Shown here one piece after another: positions 46,579 through 56,064 of a stretch of 64,000 nt of DNA; the stretch's first letter is position 1, and each line of letters starts with the position of its first letter. The notes beneath the pieces were generated by a model, which was not told the origin of the DNA, searched no databases, and saw nothing but the letters and a program-made list of their open reading frames with translations. The position numbers were made by a program, and so were the translations under genes. Origin of the DNA: Pseudomonas sp. MPC6 (GTDB lineage Bacteria > Pseudomonadota > Gammaproteobacteria > Pseudomonadales > Pseudomonadaceae); the NCBI RefSeq assembly GCF_006094435.1, contig NZ_CP034782.1:124001-188000 (forward strand). The letters are read 5' to 3'.

Positions 46579-48207
46579 ATGACTGATCAAGTAAACAAAC
46601 TGCCTTCGTCCGGGCCATTTGTAGACGCTAGCCCCGTGATGTCTATTGGTGCGGCGCTATTGGTTGTTGCTTTTGTCTTATTTACCGTGCTGCAACCAGA
46701 ATATGCTGGACATCTATATGGTGCGGCCAAGGATTTTATTTCAACTAAGTTGGGCTGGTATTACATCGGGCTGATGAGTTTCTTTCTGTTCGTTGCTGTC
46801 TGGCTGATTTTCAGTCGGTATGGAAATATTCGTCTGGGTCAGGACAGCGATCGGCCAGAATTTAGTAACTTCTCCTGGTTCGCCATGTTGTTCGGTGCCG
46901 GTATCGGCATCGGTATTCTGTTCTGGAGCATCGCGGAGCCTATCAATCACTATCAGGGCAACCCGCTGATTGGCGATGCACAGAAAATGACCGCAGCAGC
47001 CGCGCAGGTGGCGATGCGCATCTCAATCTTCCATTGGGGGCTGCATGGCTGGGGCCTGTTTGCGATGTTCGGCCTGATGCTGTGCTACTTCACATATCGC
47101 AAAGGCCTGCCGCTGTCGATTCGTTCCACTCTCTATCCGTTACTGGGCGAGCGTATCTACGGCCCACTGGGCCATGCCGCCGATCTACTGGCAGTATTCG
47201 GTACGGTGTTTGGTATCGCCACATCGCTAGGTCTAGGCGCACAGCAGATGAACGCTGGGCTGAACTACCTACTGGGCTTCGAGATTTCGGTCAGCAACCA
47301 AATCCTGCTGATCGCGGTAATCTCGGTGATCGCTACGGCGTCGGTGCTCAGCGGCGTGAACAAGGGTATTCGCATGCTCAGCGAGCTGAATATGCATCTC
47401 ACCATCCTGATTCTGGCGCTGTTTGTAATCTTCGGTCCGACAGCCTACCTGCTCGGCGCCTTCGTCACCAACATCGGTGATTACTTGGTTCATGCGGTTG
47501 AGTTGGGGATGTGGGTCGATCCTGATCCTAAGGGTCAATGGCAGGGGTGGTGGACCATTTTCTACTGGGGGTGGTGGATTGCTTGGGCGCCCTTTGTCGG
47601 CATGTTCATCGCGCGTATTTCTAAAGGTCGGACCTTGCGTGAGTTTGTCCTTGGTGTGCTGATCGCGCCGACTGTACTGGCGGCCTTCTGGATCACCATG
47701 TTCGGTAATAGTGCGATCTACATCGAGTTGTTCGGCGGTGGAGGAGTGACTGCAGCAGTCAACGAAGACATCACTATGGCGCTGTTCAAGACCATTGAGC
47801 TGATGAGCCTTGGTCAGTGGTTGAGCCTTCTGATGTCAGCAATCTGCACCCTGATGCTGGTGACCTACTTCGTCACCTCGGCAGACTCGGCAACGTTGGT
47901 AATCTGCACCCTGATCTGTATGGGCAACCAACACCCGCCTGCGCGCTACCGGATCTTCTGGGGCCTAGCGATTGGTGCCGTGGCGGCGGTGTTACTGCTC
48001 GCCGGGGGGCTAAAAGCCTTGCAGACGGCCTCGATCGTGGCGGCTCTGCCAATCTCATTCGTCGCCCTATTAGCCTTATATGGCTTCTTCAAGGCGCTTC
48101 GCCATGAGGTTGTGCGAACCGATTTGGCAGCCAGCTACGAGAATGCCGAAACCCAACAGGTGTCAGCACACCTAAAACCAGCGGTCGCCACCTCCGTCAC
48201 GACCTGA
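46579..48207 (+). CDS. dddT: BCCT-family osmolyte transporter DddT
   Basis: The protein has about 542 residues and twelve membrane helices. The BCCT family signature FYWGWWIAWAPFVGMF is followed by ARISKGRTLREF. It would bring DMSP (or betaine) into the cell by ion symport. The ATG at 46579 is chosen because GAGGGGCGG lies just before it; the upstream frame is not helical. It is the first gene of the plus-strand ddd operon and is divergent from dddD. Betaine or choline uptake is an alternative. Confidence 0.88.
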   Translation: MTDQVNKLPSSGPFVDASPVMSIGAALLVVAFVLFTVLQPEYAGHLYGAAKDFISTKLGWYYIGLMSFFLFVAVWLIFSRYGNIRLGQDSDRPEFSNFSWFAMLFGAGIGIGILFWSIAEPINHYQGNPLIGDAQKMTAAAAQVAMRISIFHWGLHGWGLFAMFGLMLCYFTYRKGLPLSIRSTLYPLLGERIYGPLGHAADLLAVFGTVFGIATSLGLGAQQMNAGLNYLLGFEISVSNQILLIAVISVIATASVLSGVNKGIRMLSELNMHLTILILALFVIFGPTAYLLGAFVTNIGDYLVHAVELGMWVDPDPKGQWQGWWTIFYWGWWIAWAPFVGMFIARISKGRTLREFVLGVLIAPTVLAAFWITMFGNSAIYIELFGGGGVTAAVNEDITMALFKTIELMSLGQWLSLLMSAICTLMLVTYFVTSADSATLVICTLICMGNQHPPARYRIFWGLAIGAVAAVLLLAGGLKALQTASIVAALPISFVALLALYGFFKALRHEVVRTDLAASYENAETQQVSAHLKPAVATSVTT

Positions 48208-48327
48208 GTGGCAGCAGCACCCTGCGCGCCAGGGACCGCAGTTTACTTTATCAAACGATCACCACGGCAAGGGGCGCGCACTGATTACGCTCCCCACTGC
48301 CTGTCCCCCGGAATTAGCGGAGTTGCC

Positions 48328-49485
48328 ATGTCTACTCAAGTAATCCTTCCTCGCATCATGCAAATCGGCGAGGACGCCAGCCAGGACATTCACATCGTGA
48401 TGGCTAACCTGGGCTGCAGCCGACCATTGATCATCACGGATCAGATGATGGTCAAACTCGGTTATGCCGGACGCATCCAGCAGCGCCTGGCGCGCGAAGG
48501 CATAAGCGCCGAAGTGTTCGACGAGACGGTGCCAGAGCCAACGGTCGCCTCGATCCAGGCCGGCGTGGCCAAGGCACGCGAGGGCGATTACGACTGCATC
48601 ATCGCCCTCGGTGGCGGCAGCCCAATCGACAGCGCCAAGGCCATCGCCATCCTCGCCAAGCACGGTGGCGAAATGCGCGACTATAAGTTTCCGCGAATCG
48701 TCGTCGAATCGGGTCTACCAATCATCGCAGTGCCAACCACCGCTGGCACCGGCTCTGAAGTCACCCGGGTGACCATCATCGCCGACGAGAAAACCGATGA
48801 GAAAATGCTCTGTGTCGGCATCGGTTTTATGCCGGTGGCAGCGCTTATCGACTTCAGCCTGACCCTCAGCCTGCCGCCGCGCATTACCGCTGACACTGGT
48901 ATCGACGCGCTTACCCACGCCATGGAAGCCTACGTCAGCAAGAAGGCCAGCTTGTATAGCGACAGCCAGGCCCTGCAAGCCATGCGCTTGATCGGCCCGA
49001 ACCTGCGCCGTGCCTATCACGATGGCGCGGACAAGGCGGCGCGTGAAGCCATGATGCTGGGCTCGACCTTGGCCGGGGTGGCCTTTTCCAACGCTTCAGT
49101 GGCATTGGTACACGGCATGAGCCGGCCAATTGGCGCTCATTTCCATGTACCTCACGGCTTGTCCAACGCCATGTTGCTGCCCAGCGTCACGGCGTTCTCC
49201 ATCCCTGCGGCAGCCGAGCGGTACGCCGATTGCGCTCGCGTCATGGGGGTGGCCGCTGCTACCGACAGCATAGAGGTGGCCAACGCCAAGCTGCTCTACG
49301 AACTGCGCGCGCTTAACGATGAGTTGCAGGTGCCCAGTCCCGCGCAGTTCGGGATAGATCGCGAGCAGTTCTTCGCCAAACTGCCGGTCATGGCCGAGCA
49401 GGCGCTTGCTTCTGGATCGCCGAACAACAACCCACGGGTCCCAAGCGCGGAAGAGATCATCGAGATCTACAAGCAGCTCTGGTAA
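48328..49485 (+). CDS. dddB: iron-containing alcohol dehydrogenase DddB
   Basis: The protein has about 385 residues. The NAD-binding GGGSPIDSAKAIAILA and TTAGTGSEVT motifs, and the metal-site HGMSRPIGAHFHVPHG, mark group III alcohol dehydrogenases. In DMSP pathways DddB oxidises 3-hydroxypropionate to malonate semialdehyde. The ATG at 48328 is preferred, with GGAG upstream and the usual N-terminus. It begins 120 bases after dddT and 61 bases before dddC. Confidence 0.88.
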   Translation: MSTQVILPRIMQIGEDASQDIHIVMANLGCSRPLIITDQMMVKLGYAGRIQQRLAREGISAEVFDETVPEPTVASIQAGVAKAREGDYDCIIALGGGSPIDSAKAIAILAKHGGEMRDYKFPRIVVESGLPIIAVPTTAGTGSEVTRVTIIADEKTDEKMLCVGIGFMPVAALIDFSLTLSLPPRITADTGIDALTHAMEAYVSKKASLYSDSQALQAMRLIGPNLRRAYHDGADKAAREAMMLGSTLAGVAFSNASVALVHGMSRPIGAHFHVPHGLSNAMLLPSVTAFSIPAAAERYADCARVMGVAAATDSIEVANAKLLYELRALNDELQVPSPAQFGIDREQFFAKLPVMAEQALASGSPNNNPRVPSAEEIIEIYKQLW

Positions 49486-49546
49486 CCATTTTCTTAGCCA
49501 TGCCCGGCGGCAAACCGCCAGCCCCCTTTAATGAGGCACACCCGTT

Positions 49547-51043
49547 ATGAACACAGTAGGACATCTGATCAATGGCCGTATCGTCAACGACGCAGCCCGC
49601 CTGCAGGACGTGTACAACCCCTCCACTGGCGAGGTCAGCAAGCAGGTGGCGCTGGCTTCAAAGGCCACCGTCGAGCAGGCCATCAGTGCGGCCGAGGCCG
49701 CTTTCCCCGAGTGGCGCAACACCCCGCCAATGAAGCGCGCACGGGTGATGTTCCGCTTCAAGGAGTTGCTTGAGCAGAATGCTGAGCGTATCGCCCAGAT
49801 GATCGGCGAAGAACACGGAAAGATAGCCCATGACGCCCTCGGCGAGCTGCAGCGCGGTATTGAAAACGTGGAATATGCGTGCGGCGCTCCCGAGCTGTTG
49901 AAGGGCGAGCACAGCAAGAACGTCGGTCCGAACATCGACTCTTGGAGCGAGTTCCAGCCGCTGGGGGTGGTCGCCGGTATCACACCGTTCAACTTCCCGG
50001 CGATGGTGCCGCTTTGGATGTTCCCCATGGCCATCGTCTGCGGTAACTGCTTCATCCTCAAGCCATCCGAGCGCGACCCTAGCTCCACCCTGTTTATTGC
50101 TCAGTTGCTGCAGGAAGCCGGGCTGCCGGACGGCGTAATGAACGTAATTAACGGTGACAAGGAAGCGGTCGATACGCTGCTCGGCGATGAGCGCATCCAG
50201 GCTATCAGTTTTGTAGGGTCAACACCGATTGCCGAGTACATCTACAAGACCGCTACCGCCAACGGCAAGCGCTGCCAGGCTTTGGGCGGAGCGAAGAACC
50301 ACGCCATCGTGATGCCCGATGCCGACATGGACAACGCGGTAAACCAGCTCCTCGGCGCCGCGTTCGGCTCCTCCGGCGAGCGTTGCATGGCGTTGTCGGT
50401 GGCCGTTGCGGTGGGCGATGCTGCAGCCGATGCACTGGTCGAGAAGATGCGAGCCGCCATGCAGTCACTGAAGGTCGGAGCCTATTCAGAAAAGAGCAAC
50501 GACTTCGGTCCCGTGATCACCAAAGCGCATCAAAAGAAGGTGGTGGGCTACATCAATAGCGCCGAAGAGCAGGGCGCCAAGGTGGTCGTTGATGGCCGCA
50601 ATCCGCAGGTGGCCGGGCATGAGAATGGCTTTTTCGTTGGCGGCACGCTGATCGACAATGTGCAGTCAGAGATGCTCAGCTACAAGGAAGAAATCTTCGG
50701 TCCAGTGCTGCAGGTAGTACGCGTGAGGAGCATGCAAGAGGCTATGGACCTGATCGATGCCCATGAGTATGGTAACGGCACTTGTATCTTCACCCGCGAC
50801 GGCGAGGCGGCACGCTACTTCTCCGACAACATCAAAGTCGGTATGGTTGGGATCAACGTGCCGCTGCCCGTGCCAGTGGCGTACCACAGCTTCGGCGGTT
50901 GGAAGCGTTCGCTTTTCGGCGACTTGCACGCCTATGGCCCTGATGCCGTGCGCTTCTACACCAAGCGCAAGACTATCACTCAGCGCTGGCCGTCCGCCGG
51001 AGTGCGCGAAGGTGTCTCCTTTTCTATGCCGACCATGAAGTAA
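49547..51043 (+). CDS. dddC: CoA-acylating methylmalonate-semialdehyde dehydrogenase type DddC
   Basis: The 498-residue aldehyde dehydrogenase resembles MmsA. The catalytic Cys is in SSGERCMALS, and the CoA-type landmarks TPFNFPAMVPLWMFPMA and FGGWKRSLFGD are present. It converts malonate semialdehyde to acetyl-CoA and CO2, completing conversion of the C3 part of DMSP to central metabolism. A strong terminator follows at 51085, so dddTBC forms one unit. Confidence 0.9.
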   Translation: MNTVGHLINGRIVNDAARLQDVYNPSTGEVSKQVALASKATVEQAISAAEAAFPEWRNTPPMKRARVMFRFKELLEQNAERIAQMIGEEHGKIAHDALGELQRGIENVEYACGAPELLKGEHSKNVGPNIDSWSEFQPLGVVAGITPFNFPAMVPLWMFPMAIVCGNCFILKPSERDPSSTLFIAQLLQEAGLPDGVMNVINGDKEAVDTLLGDERIQAISFVGSTPIAEYIYKTATANGKRCQALGGAKNHAIVMPDADMDNAVNQLLGAAFGSSGERCMALSVAVAVGDAAADALVEKMRAAMQSLKVGAYSEKSNDFGPVITKAHQKKVVGYINSAEEQGAKVVVDGRNPQVAGHENGFFVGGTLIDNVQSEMLSYKEEIFGPVLQVVRVRSMQEAMDLIDAHEYGNGTCIFTRDGEAARYFSDNIKVGMVGINVPLPVPVAYHSFGGWKRSLFGDLHAYGPDAVRFYTKRKTITQRWPSAGVREGVSFSMPTMK

Positions 51044-51084
51044 CTGGCCATACCATGCCGACGGAAAAACCGCTGGCAATCGCA

Positions 51085-51116
51085 GGCCACGTCCCGTGTC
51101 GGGACGTGGCCTTTTT
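51085..51116 (+). terminator. intrinsic terminator after dddC
   Basis: A perfect 12-base stem GGCCACGTCCCG / CGGGACGTGGCC with a three-base loop is followed by TTTTT. This is the best terminator in the window and ends the dddTBC transcript. Confidence 0.92.
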
Positions 51117-51170
51117 GCGTTTCAGTCCGGTCTAAAGGTCAGGCATGGCACGCTAAGTGGGAGAAGTACG

Positions 51171-51947
51171 ATGACCGAAAAAGGATCCTCAATCACCCGG
51201 GTAATGGAGATCATCGAAGCGGTGGCGCGGGCGCAGCGGCCGATGTCACCGGCCGACCTGGCTGACCAGCTGAGCATTCCAAAACCAAGCATCCATCGCC
51301 TGCTGGCCCAACTCGAAGGTGAGGGTTACCTGCAAAGTAATATGCGCGGGCTGCTGGAGCCCGGTGACCGCCTTCACGAGGTAGCTCTGGGCGTTCTTTA
51401 CAGTGGACGTTTTAAGGCCCCGCGCCAGGCAATTCTGAAACGCCTGACAGCGATCATCGGCGAAACCTGCGGGATCGCCATTCCAAATGGCACCGAGATG
51501 ATCTACTACGACCGCGTGCAGACCGAATGGCCGCTGCAAGTCTACCTGCCGGTGGGTAGCCACACACCAACCTGGTGCACCTCCAGCGGCAAGCTCTACC
51601 TCAGCTCGCTGCCGCGTGAACGGCGCTTGCGCATCCTCAACAACCTGCCGCTACGTCAGTACGCGCGTAACACCCTGACCGATGCCGCTGCGCTAGAAAC
51701 CGCGTTGTTGAAAATCAGAGTGGATGATCTGGGTACCGATAATGAAGAATTTGTCGATGGTCTGGTAGCCTGTGCAGTACCCGTCAAAGATCGGCATGGC
51801 AGGCTCTTCGCGTGCCTGTTCACTCATGCACCACTGCTGCGCAAGAGCCTGGACGAGTTGCTGAGCTATGTCCCGCTATTACGCGAGGCGGCCACTGAGC
51901 TGGGCCAACTGATCGATCATGCGGACGATGAAACAATCAAGGTGTAG
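51171..51947 (+). CDS. IclR family transcriptional regulator
   Basis: The protein has about 258 residues. The N-terminal winged helix (MSPADLADQLSIPKPSIHRLL) is followed by the IclR effector domain (RVQTEWPLQVYLPVGSHTPTWCTSSGKLYLS). The ATG at 51171 has GGGAGAA in front. It lies after the dddC terminator and 8 bases before the LysR gene, so the two regulators are probably co-transcribed. An IclR gene in this place is not part of the usual dddTBCR order. It could sense 3-hydroxypropionate, acrylate or a related acid. Confidence 0.9.
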   Translation: MTEKGSSITRVMEIIEAVARAQRPMSPADLADQLSIPKPSIHRLLAQLEGEGYLQSNMRGLLEPGDRLHEVALGVLYSGRFKAPRQAILKRLTAIIGETCGIAIPNGTEMIYYDRVQTEWPLQVYLPVGSHTPTWCTSSGKLYLSSLPRERRLRILNNLPLRQYARNTLTDAAALETALLKIRVDDLGTDNEEFVDGLVACAVPVKDRHGRLFACLFTHAPLLRKSLDELLSYVPLLREAATELGQLIDHADDETIKV

Positions 51948-51955
51948 CCACTGCC

Positions 51956-52882
51956 ATGAAAAAAAGACTCCCGCCGTTGAATTGGCTGCGCGCGTTCGAG
52001 GCGTCGGCCCGACACCTGAACTTTACCCAGGCAGCCGCCGAACTGAGTCTGACCCAGGCGGCTATCAGTCAGCAGGTCAAGGGACTGGAATCTCAGCTCG
52101 GGACCAACCTGTTCAAACGCCTGCCCCGAGGACTGGAGTTAACCGAGGCCGGCCAAGCCTACATGCCAGTCATCCATGATTCGATCGAACGCTTGGCCGC
52201 CGCCACCGACGAGCTGTTCGGCCAGGGGCGTAAGCGGCCGATCACCGTGCGCGCCAACCTGGTGTTCTTTACCACTTGGTTGGCTCCCCGACTTGGGCGC
52301 TTTCGCGCCGCGCACCCGGATGTCGGTCTGCATTTCACCAGCAATATATGGCTGGATGAGCGCGGCAAGGAAGTCGATATGGAGATACGCTACGGCAAGG
52401 GTAACTGGGCCGGTTTGCGGTCGGTACAACTCACCCACGATGAACTGTTTCCGGTGTGCAGTCCGCAGCTGTTGAGCGGTGATCCGACGCCCGTCAGTCC
52501 AGGCGTACTGAATGCGGACAGCATGCTGCATGTGATCGGCTACGAAGAAGGCTGGGGCTACTGGCTGAACAAGACAGGCTTCCAGTACGTCGATGCTTCG
52601 CAAGGCATGCAGTTCGACACACTGATCACTGCGTTGGAGATGGCGGTGCGGGGCCATGGCCTAGCCTTGGGGCGCACCTCGCTTGTCGCGGAAATGCTGG
52701 CAGATGGACGTCTGATCGCACCTTTTGAACAGCGTATACCCGCATCAGAAGCTTTCCACTTGAGTCGCCCAAGCCATATACACTTGTCGGCTCAAGGCGA
52801 GAAATTTTGGGGTTGGTTAGTAAAAGAGTCGACACAATCAACTGACAGCGATTATGCATTGGCGGGTCAACGCCCACATTGA
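51956..52882 (+). CDS. dddR: LysR family regulator in the dddR position
   Basis: The protein has 308 residues with a GcvA-like N-terminus (LNWLRAFEASARHLNFTQAAAELSLTQAAISQQVKGLE cut short here) and a standard effector domain. It sits where DddR lies in dddTBCR clusters, so it probably activates dddD and dddT in response to a DMSP breakdown product. Eight bases separate it from the IclR stop. The last 30 residues run up to an IS3 relic that begins seven bases after the stop. They look somewhat unusual, so the extreme C-terminus may have been altered. Confidence 0.8.
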   Translation: MKKRLPPLNWLRAFEASARHLNFTQAAAELSLTQAAISQQVKGLESQLGTNLFKRLPRGLELTEAGQAYMPVIHDSIERLAAATDELFGQGRKRPITVRANLVFFTTWLAPRLGRFRAAHPDVGLHFTSNIWLDERGKEVDMEIRYGKGNWAGLRSVQLTHDELFPVCSPQLLSGDPTPVSPGVLNADSMLHVIGYEEGWGYWLNKTGFQYVDASQGMQFDTLITALEMAVRGHGLALGRTSLVAEMLADGRLIAPFEQRIPASEAFHLSRPSHIHLSAQGEKFWGWLVKESTQSTDSDYALAGQRPH

Positions 52883-52888
52883 ATTCAG

Positions 52889-53556
52889 GTTCGGCGGTGT
52901 ACGCCGAGCCGTTATCGCTTAGCCATTTCACAGGCGTTGTCGGCAGTTGATCACTAAAGCGCTTCTCCACGCTTTCCAGCATCAAGTCGGGGATATCATC
53001 ACCGCTGTATCCGGTAGAGCTGGCGACCCAGCCGATGGCTTCGCGATCACAGCAGTCCAGAGCGAAGGTCACGCTCAGTTTTGCGGCTCCTCGCAGCGGA
53101 ACTCAACGCCATCTGAGCACCAACGTGTATTGCTGGTTTTCACCGCAATACGGCCTTCGTGCCGACGCGGCACGCCGGGCTGTTTGATTCGGCGCTCAAG
53201 CAGCAAGTTGTGATCACGCATCACCCGGTAGACCCGCTTCACATTGATCGCGGGGAGCAACTGGGTTTCATGGGCGTGACGCAGCAACCCCAACCCCAAC
53301 CCCAACCCCAGACACGACGGTAGCCATAGCTGGGCAGTTCGCTGACTTGTTGCTGTATTTCGACCACCAACTCAGTGTCATTCACCAGCCTGCTTCGCCG
53401 TTTGGCGATGCCGATTGCTTGATTCGAACCGTTAAGTGCGAGCGCGCCACACCGAGACATTCGCTGACCAGCTTCAATGGTCGTCCCCCGGCAACAATTG
53501 ATCAGGGGTTGGTGGGTACGGTTGATCGGGAAATGGCCCTCCAGGAAAGCTAACAC
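52889..53556 (-). pseudogene. IS3-family (IS2-type) OrfB transposase, decayed
   Basis: Parts of an IS3 integrase appear in separate frames. The N-terminal helical domain (RSRLVNDTELVVEIQQQVSE, near 53360) is followed by VKRVYRVMRDHNLLLERRIK and NTRWCSDG. The DDE core has TFALDCCDREAIGWVAS and WLSDNGSAYTAE. The gene stops before the third catalytic acid. A block of AACCCC repeats at 53286 lies at the first break. Confidence 0.8.
53286..53309. repeat. (AACCCC)4 hexanucleotide repeat in the IS3 relic
   Basis: Four perfect AACCCC units lie inside the decayed transposase, at the junction of two fragments (reading VWGWGWGWG on the minus strand). This looks like slippage expansion. Confidence 0.85.
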
Positions 53557-53613
53557 TGCCTGACCATCAGCGAAGAGAACGATCTGGAGCAGGACGCTCG
53601 AGACAAAACTGCA

Positions 53614-54177
53614 TCAACGCGGGGCTATTTTGAACGGTCGCTCAAGATTGTTTTCCGGATCAAACTGGCGCCGTCCGGTGTGATTCAGATGCCGGCCATA
53701 CACATGAAACGAAAGGCTGGTGTGCTCGGTTTCATTGATCACACTGTGAATACTCCCGGTTGGCAAAAGTAGCGCCTCTCCAACTGTGATGCATTGCTCA
53801 CCCATTAGCTGCAGCTCGGCGTATCCAGGACGTTGCGCATCGTCCAAGCGCTGCCAAAACAGGTTGCGTTCCGTGCCATCGACACCCACCACCACCGCCC
53901 ATGTATCGTGGTCATGGGGCGGCACACCACGCCCGGGTAGCCAGCTATCGACCACCACGAATAATGACTGGTCGGGCTCGACGTGTAACTGCGTCGTGCC
54001 ATAGCCCAGTTCTGAGTCGGCCTCATACATATCGGCACTTAGCCAACTACGCTTTTGCACCATTCGCTGGACTATAGGTCCGACTTGCGCAAGCAGTTCG
54101 GCCTCATCCGCCACCTCATGCACAACTTTCCGTAGTTCCACGACAAAACTCTGTATATCGTCCTGTTGCGGTCCCAT
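53614..54177 (-). CDS. cysteine-dioxygenase-like cupin (thiol dioxygenase)
   Basis: The protein has about 187 residues of the type I cysteine dioxygenase family. The motif PPHDHDTWAVVVGVDGTERN provides two iron-binding His. Downstream are YAELQLMGEQ and a third His in TGSIHSVINETE. The bacterial subgroup includes 3-mercaptopropionate dioxygenases as well as cysteine dioxygenases. The ATG at 54177 with GGGGAAG is preferred over the TTG at 54183. In a DMSP locus a mercaptopropionate substrate is attractive, since it arises by full demethylation of DMSP, but the specificity is inferred. Confidence 0.72.
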   Translation of the reverse strand: MGPQQDDIQSFVVELRKVVHEVADEAELLAQVGPIVQRMVQKRSWLSADMYEADSELGYGTTQLHVEPDQSLFVVVDSWLPGRGVPPHDHDTWAVVVGVDGTERNLFWQRLDDAQRPGYAELQLMGEQCITVGEALLLPTGSIHSVINETEHTSLSFHVYGRHLNHTGRRQFDPENNLERPFKIAPR

Positions 54178-54235
54178 CTTCAACTTCCCCTTTTGGTCGA
54201 TCTAGGCAAAGCGATTCGCCTGCCACACTGGCCAA

Positions 54236-54261
54236 CGGCCTGCCTCCGAAGAGGTAGGCCG
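54236..54261 (-). terminator. hairpin after the second BCCT gene
   Basis: CGGCCT-A-CCTC pairs with GAGG-C-AGGCCG around TTCG, about 17 bases after the stop codon. A single mismatch interrupts the stem and no T-run follows. The gene downstream on the same strand may still be read through. Confidence 0.45.
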
Positions 54262-54278
54262 GCTTGCCCGAAGCAATC

Positions 54279-55835
54279 TTAGTCGCGAGGCTCCTTGGCC
54301 AGCGCTTTAACGAAACCGATCATCAGCAACAGCATGAGCACCATAAACGGTAACCCCATGGCCACTGCACCGGCCTGAATGCCTTTGAGCGCGGTATCGC
54401 CACCGATTACGAACAGCGTGATGGTGACTAAGGCAATCATCACTAACCAAAGCACACGCTGTACTGGCGAAGTTTCCGGGTTACCGCCAGCGGCCAGGTT
54501 GTCGACCACTAAAGCGCCCGAGTCCATAGAGGTCACCATAAAGATGACCAGCAGGATGACCACCAGCCCCGAACTGATGAGCGGCATCGGTAGCATCTGG
54601 AGGAACTGGAAGATCGCCATATTGACGTCCGTCAGACCGGCCGCCAGGGCTCCACTACCGGAGATGACTTGATCGATGGCGCCTACTCCGAACGCGGTGA
54701 ACCAGGCGATAGCGACCAGGGTTGGCACCAGCATCACCACGCCGACCATCTGCCGGAGCGTACGGCCGCGGGAAACCCGCGCAACGAATACGCCGACCAA
54801 TGGCCCCCACGTGCACCACCACGCCCAGTAGAACACCGTCCAGCCGTGGAACCAGTCCTGGTCTGGACGATTGACCCAGTTACTCAGTGGCAGGAAGAAC
54901 TCGACATAATCGACGGTTGTGCTCAGCACACCGGAAAAAAAGGTCGACATCCCAATACCGATCACGACCAGTATGAATAAGCCCAGCGCCAGCAACATAT
55001 TGATATTGCTTAGCAACTTGACTCCAGCATCCATACCGCGCCAGAGAGAAAACCCGGCCAGGCCAGTCACGACCAGGATGAACAGCAACTGCAAACCGAA
55101 AGAGTTGGGAATGCCCAGTACTTGGGAGATGCCGGCAGTCGACTGCATTGCGCCAAGGCCTAGAGAAGTGGCCAGGCCGAACACCGTAAGCACCACGGTA
55201 AAAACGTCTACCAACTGCCCTGGCAGCCCTTTGTGTGCTTTACCAATCAATGGCTGCAGCCCCGAACTGAGGGCAAATGGCAGGCCTTTGTTAAAGGCAA
55301 AAAAGCCAACCACCAACGCACTGGTCAGGTAGATTGCCCAAGGATGAAAACCCCAGTGAAAGATCGTCGCACCCATTGCCGCATGCTCGGCCTGTGGAGT
55401 GTTCGCCAGCACGTTGAGTGGCGTTTTCCACCAGGCGGTATATTGTGCTACCGGCTCAGCCACGCCCCAATACAGCAGGCCGACACCCATCCCGGCTGCA
55501 AACAGCATGGAAAACCAGGACAGCGTGCTGAACTCCGGCGTCGCCTCCTTGCCACCCAAGCGAATTTTACCAAAGGGCGAAATGGCGACTCCGGCGCAAA
55601 ACAGCACGGCCAGATTGCCCATAATCATGATGAACCAGTCGCAGTTCTTGAGAATCCAGCCTTTGGCCCCCTCCAGGGACTGGCTGAAGGTTACCGGGTC
55701 ATGCAATGCAACTAAAACTAGCGCCAAGACAATCAAGAATGAAACAGGAAAAATAACCCGGTGAATATTCAATCCTAATATTCGGACATTAAACGCTCGA
55801 GAATAGGATCCTTCATCGACAACTAACTCTTTCAT
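54279..55835 (-). CDS. BCCT-family osmolyte transporter, second copy
   Basis: The protein has about 518 residues and twelve membrane helices. The BCCT signature VFYWAWWCTWGPLVGVFVARV is split here as FYWAWWCTWGPLVGVF and ARVSRGRTLRQM. It differs clearly from DddT. The ATG at 55835 (MKELVVD) lies behind AGAGG, giving the usual length. The gene is collinear with the DddP-like gene upstream and the thiol-dioxygenase gene downstream. The likely cargo is DMSP, betaine or another methylated onium compound. Confidence 0.88.
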   Translation of the reverse strand: MKELVVDEGSYSRAFNVRILGLNIHRVIFPVSFLIVLALVLVALHDPVTFSQSLEGAKGWILKNCDWFIMIMGNLAVLFCAGVAISPFGKIRLGGKEATPEFSTLSWFSMLFAAGMGVGLLYWGVAEPVAQYTAWWKTPLNVLANTPQAEHAAMGATIFHWGFHPWAIYLTSALVVGFFAFNKGLPFALSSGLQPLIGKAHKGLPGQLVDVFTVVLTVFGLATSLGLGAMQSTAGISQVLGIPNSFGLQLLFILVVTGLAGFSLWRGMDAGVKLLSNINMLLALGLFILVVIGIGMSTFFSGVLSTTVDYVEFFLPLSNWVNRPDQDWFHGWTVFYWAWWCTWGPLVGVFVARVSRGRTLRQMVGVVMLVPTLVAIAWFTAFGVGAIDQVISGSGALAAGLTDVNMAIFQFLQMLPMPLISSGLVVILLVIFMVTSMDSGALVVDNLAAGGNPETSPVQRVLWLVMIALVTITLFVIGGDTALKGIQAGAVAMGLPFMVLMLLLMIGFVKALAKEPRD

Positions 55836-56064
55836 GCTAAGGGCCTCTCTATTATTTTTGTATTTACAGCCAACATCGAATAACCGCCAATTAGGCGTAA
55901 CGTTATCCAGACCAGTACGCACGGCAACGCATTGGGATTGATGTTCAAACAGGAAGCGGTGCACGACAAATCATTTTATCTGCGCCACTAATGACTATTT
56001 CTCATGAGTACTCGTGTTCCAGATTGGGCTGTGCGCATTACTGCAACCACCCGCAATGAACGAC

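Noticed and set aside
54669..55764. Several long open frames on the + strand opposite the second BCCT gene
   Set aside because: They mirror the codons of the BCCT gene, have no ribosome sites and no family match.
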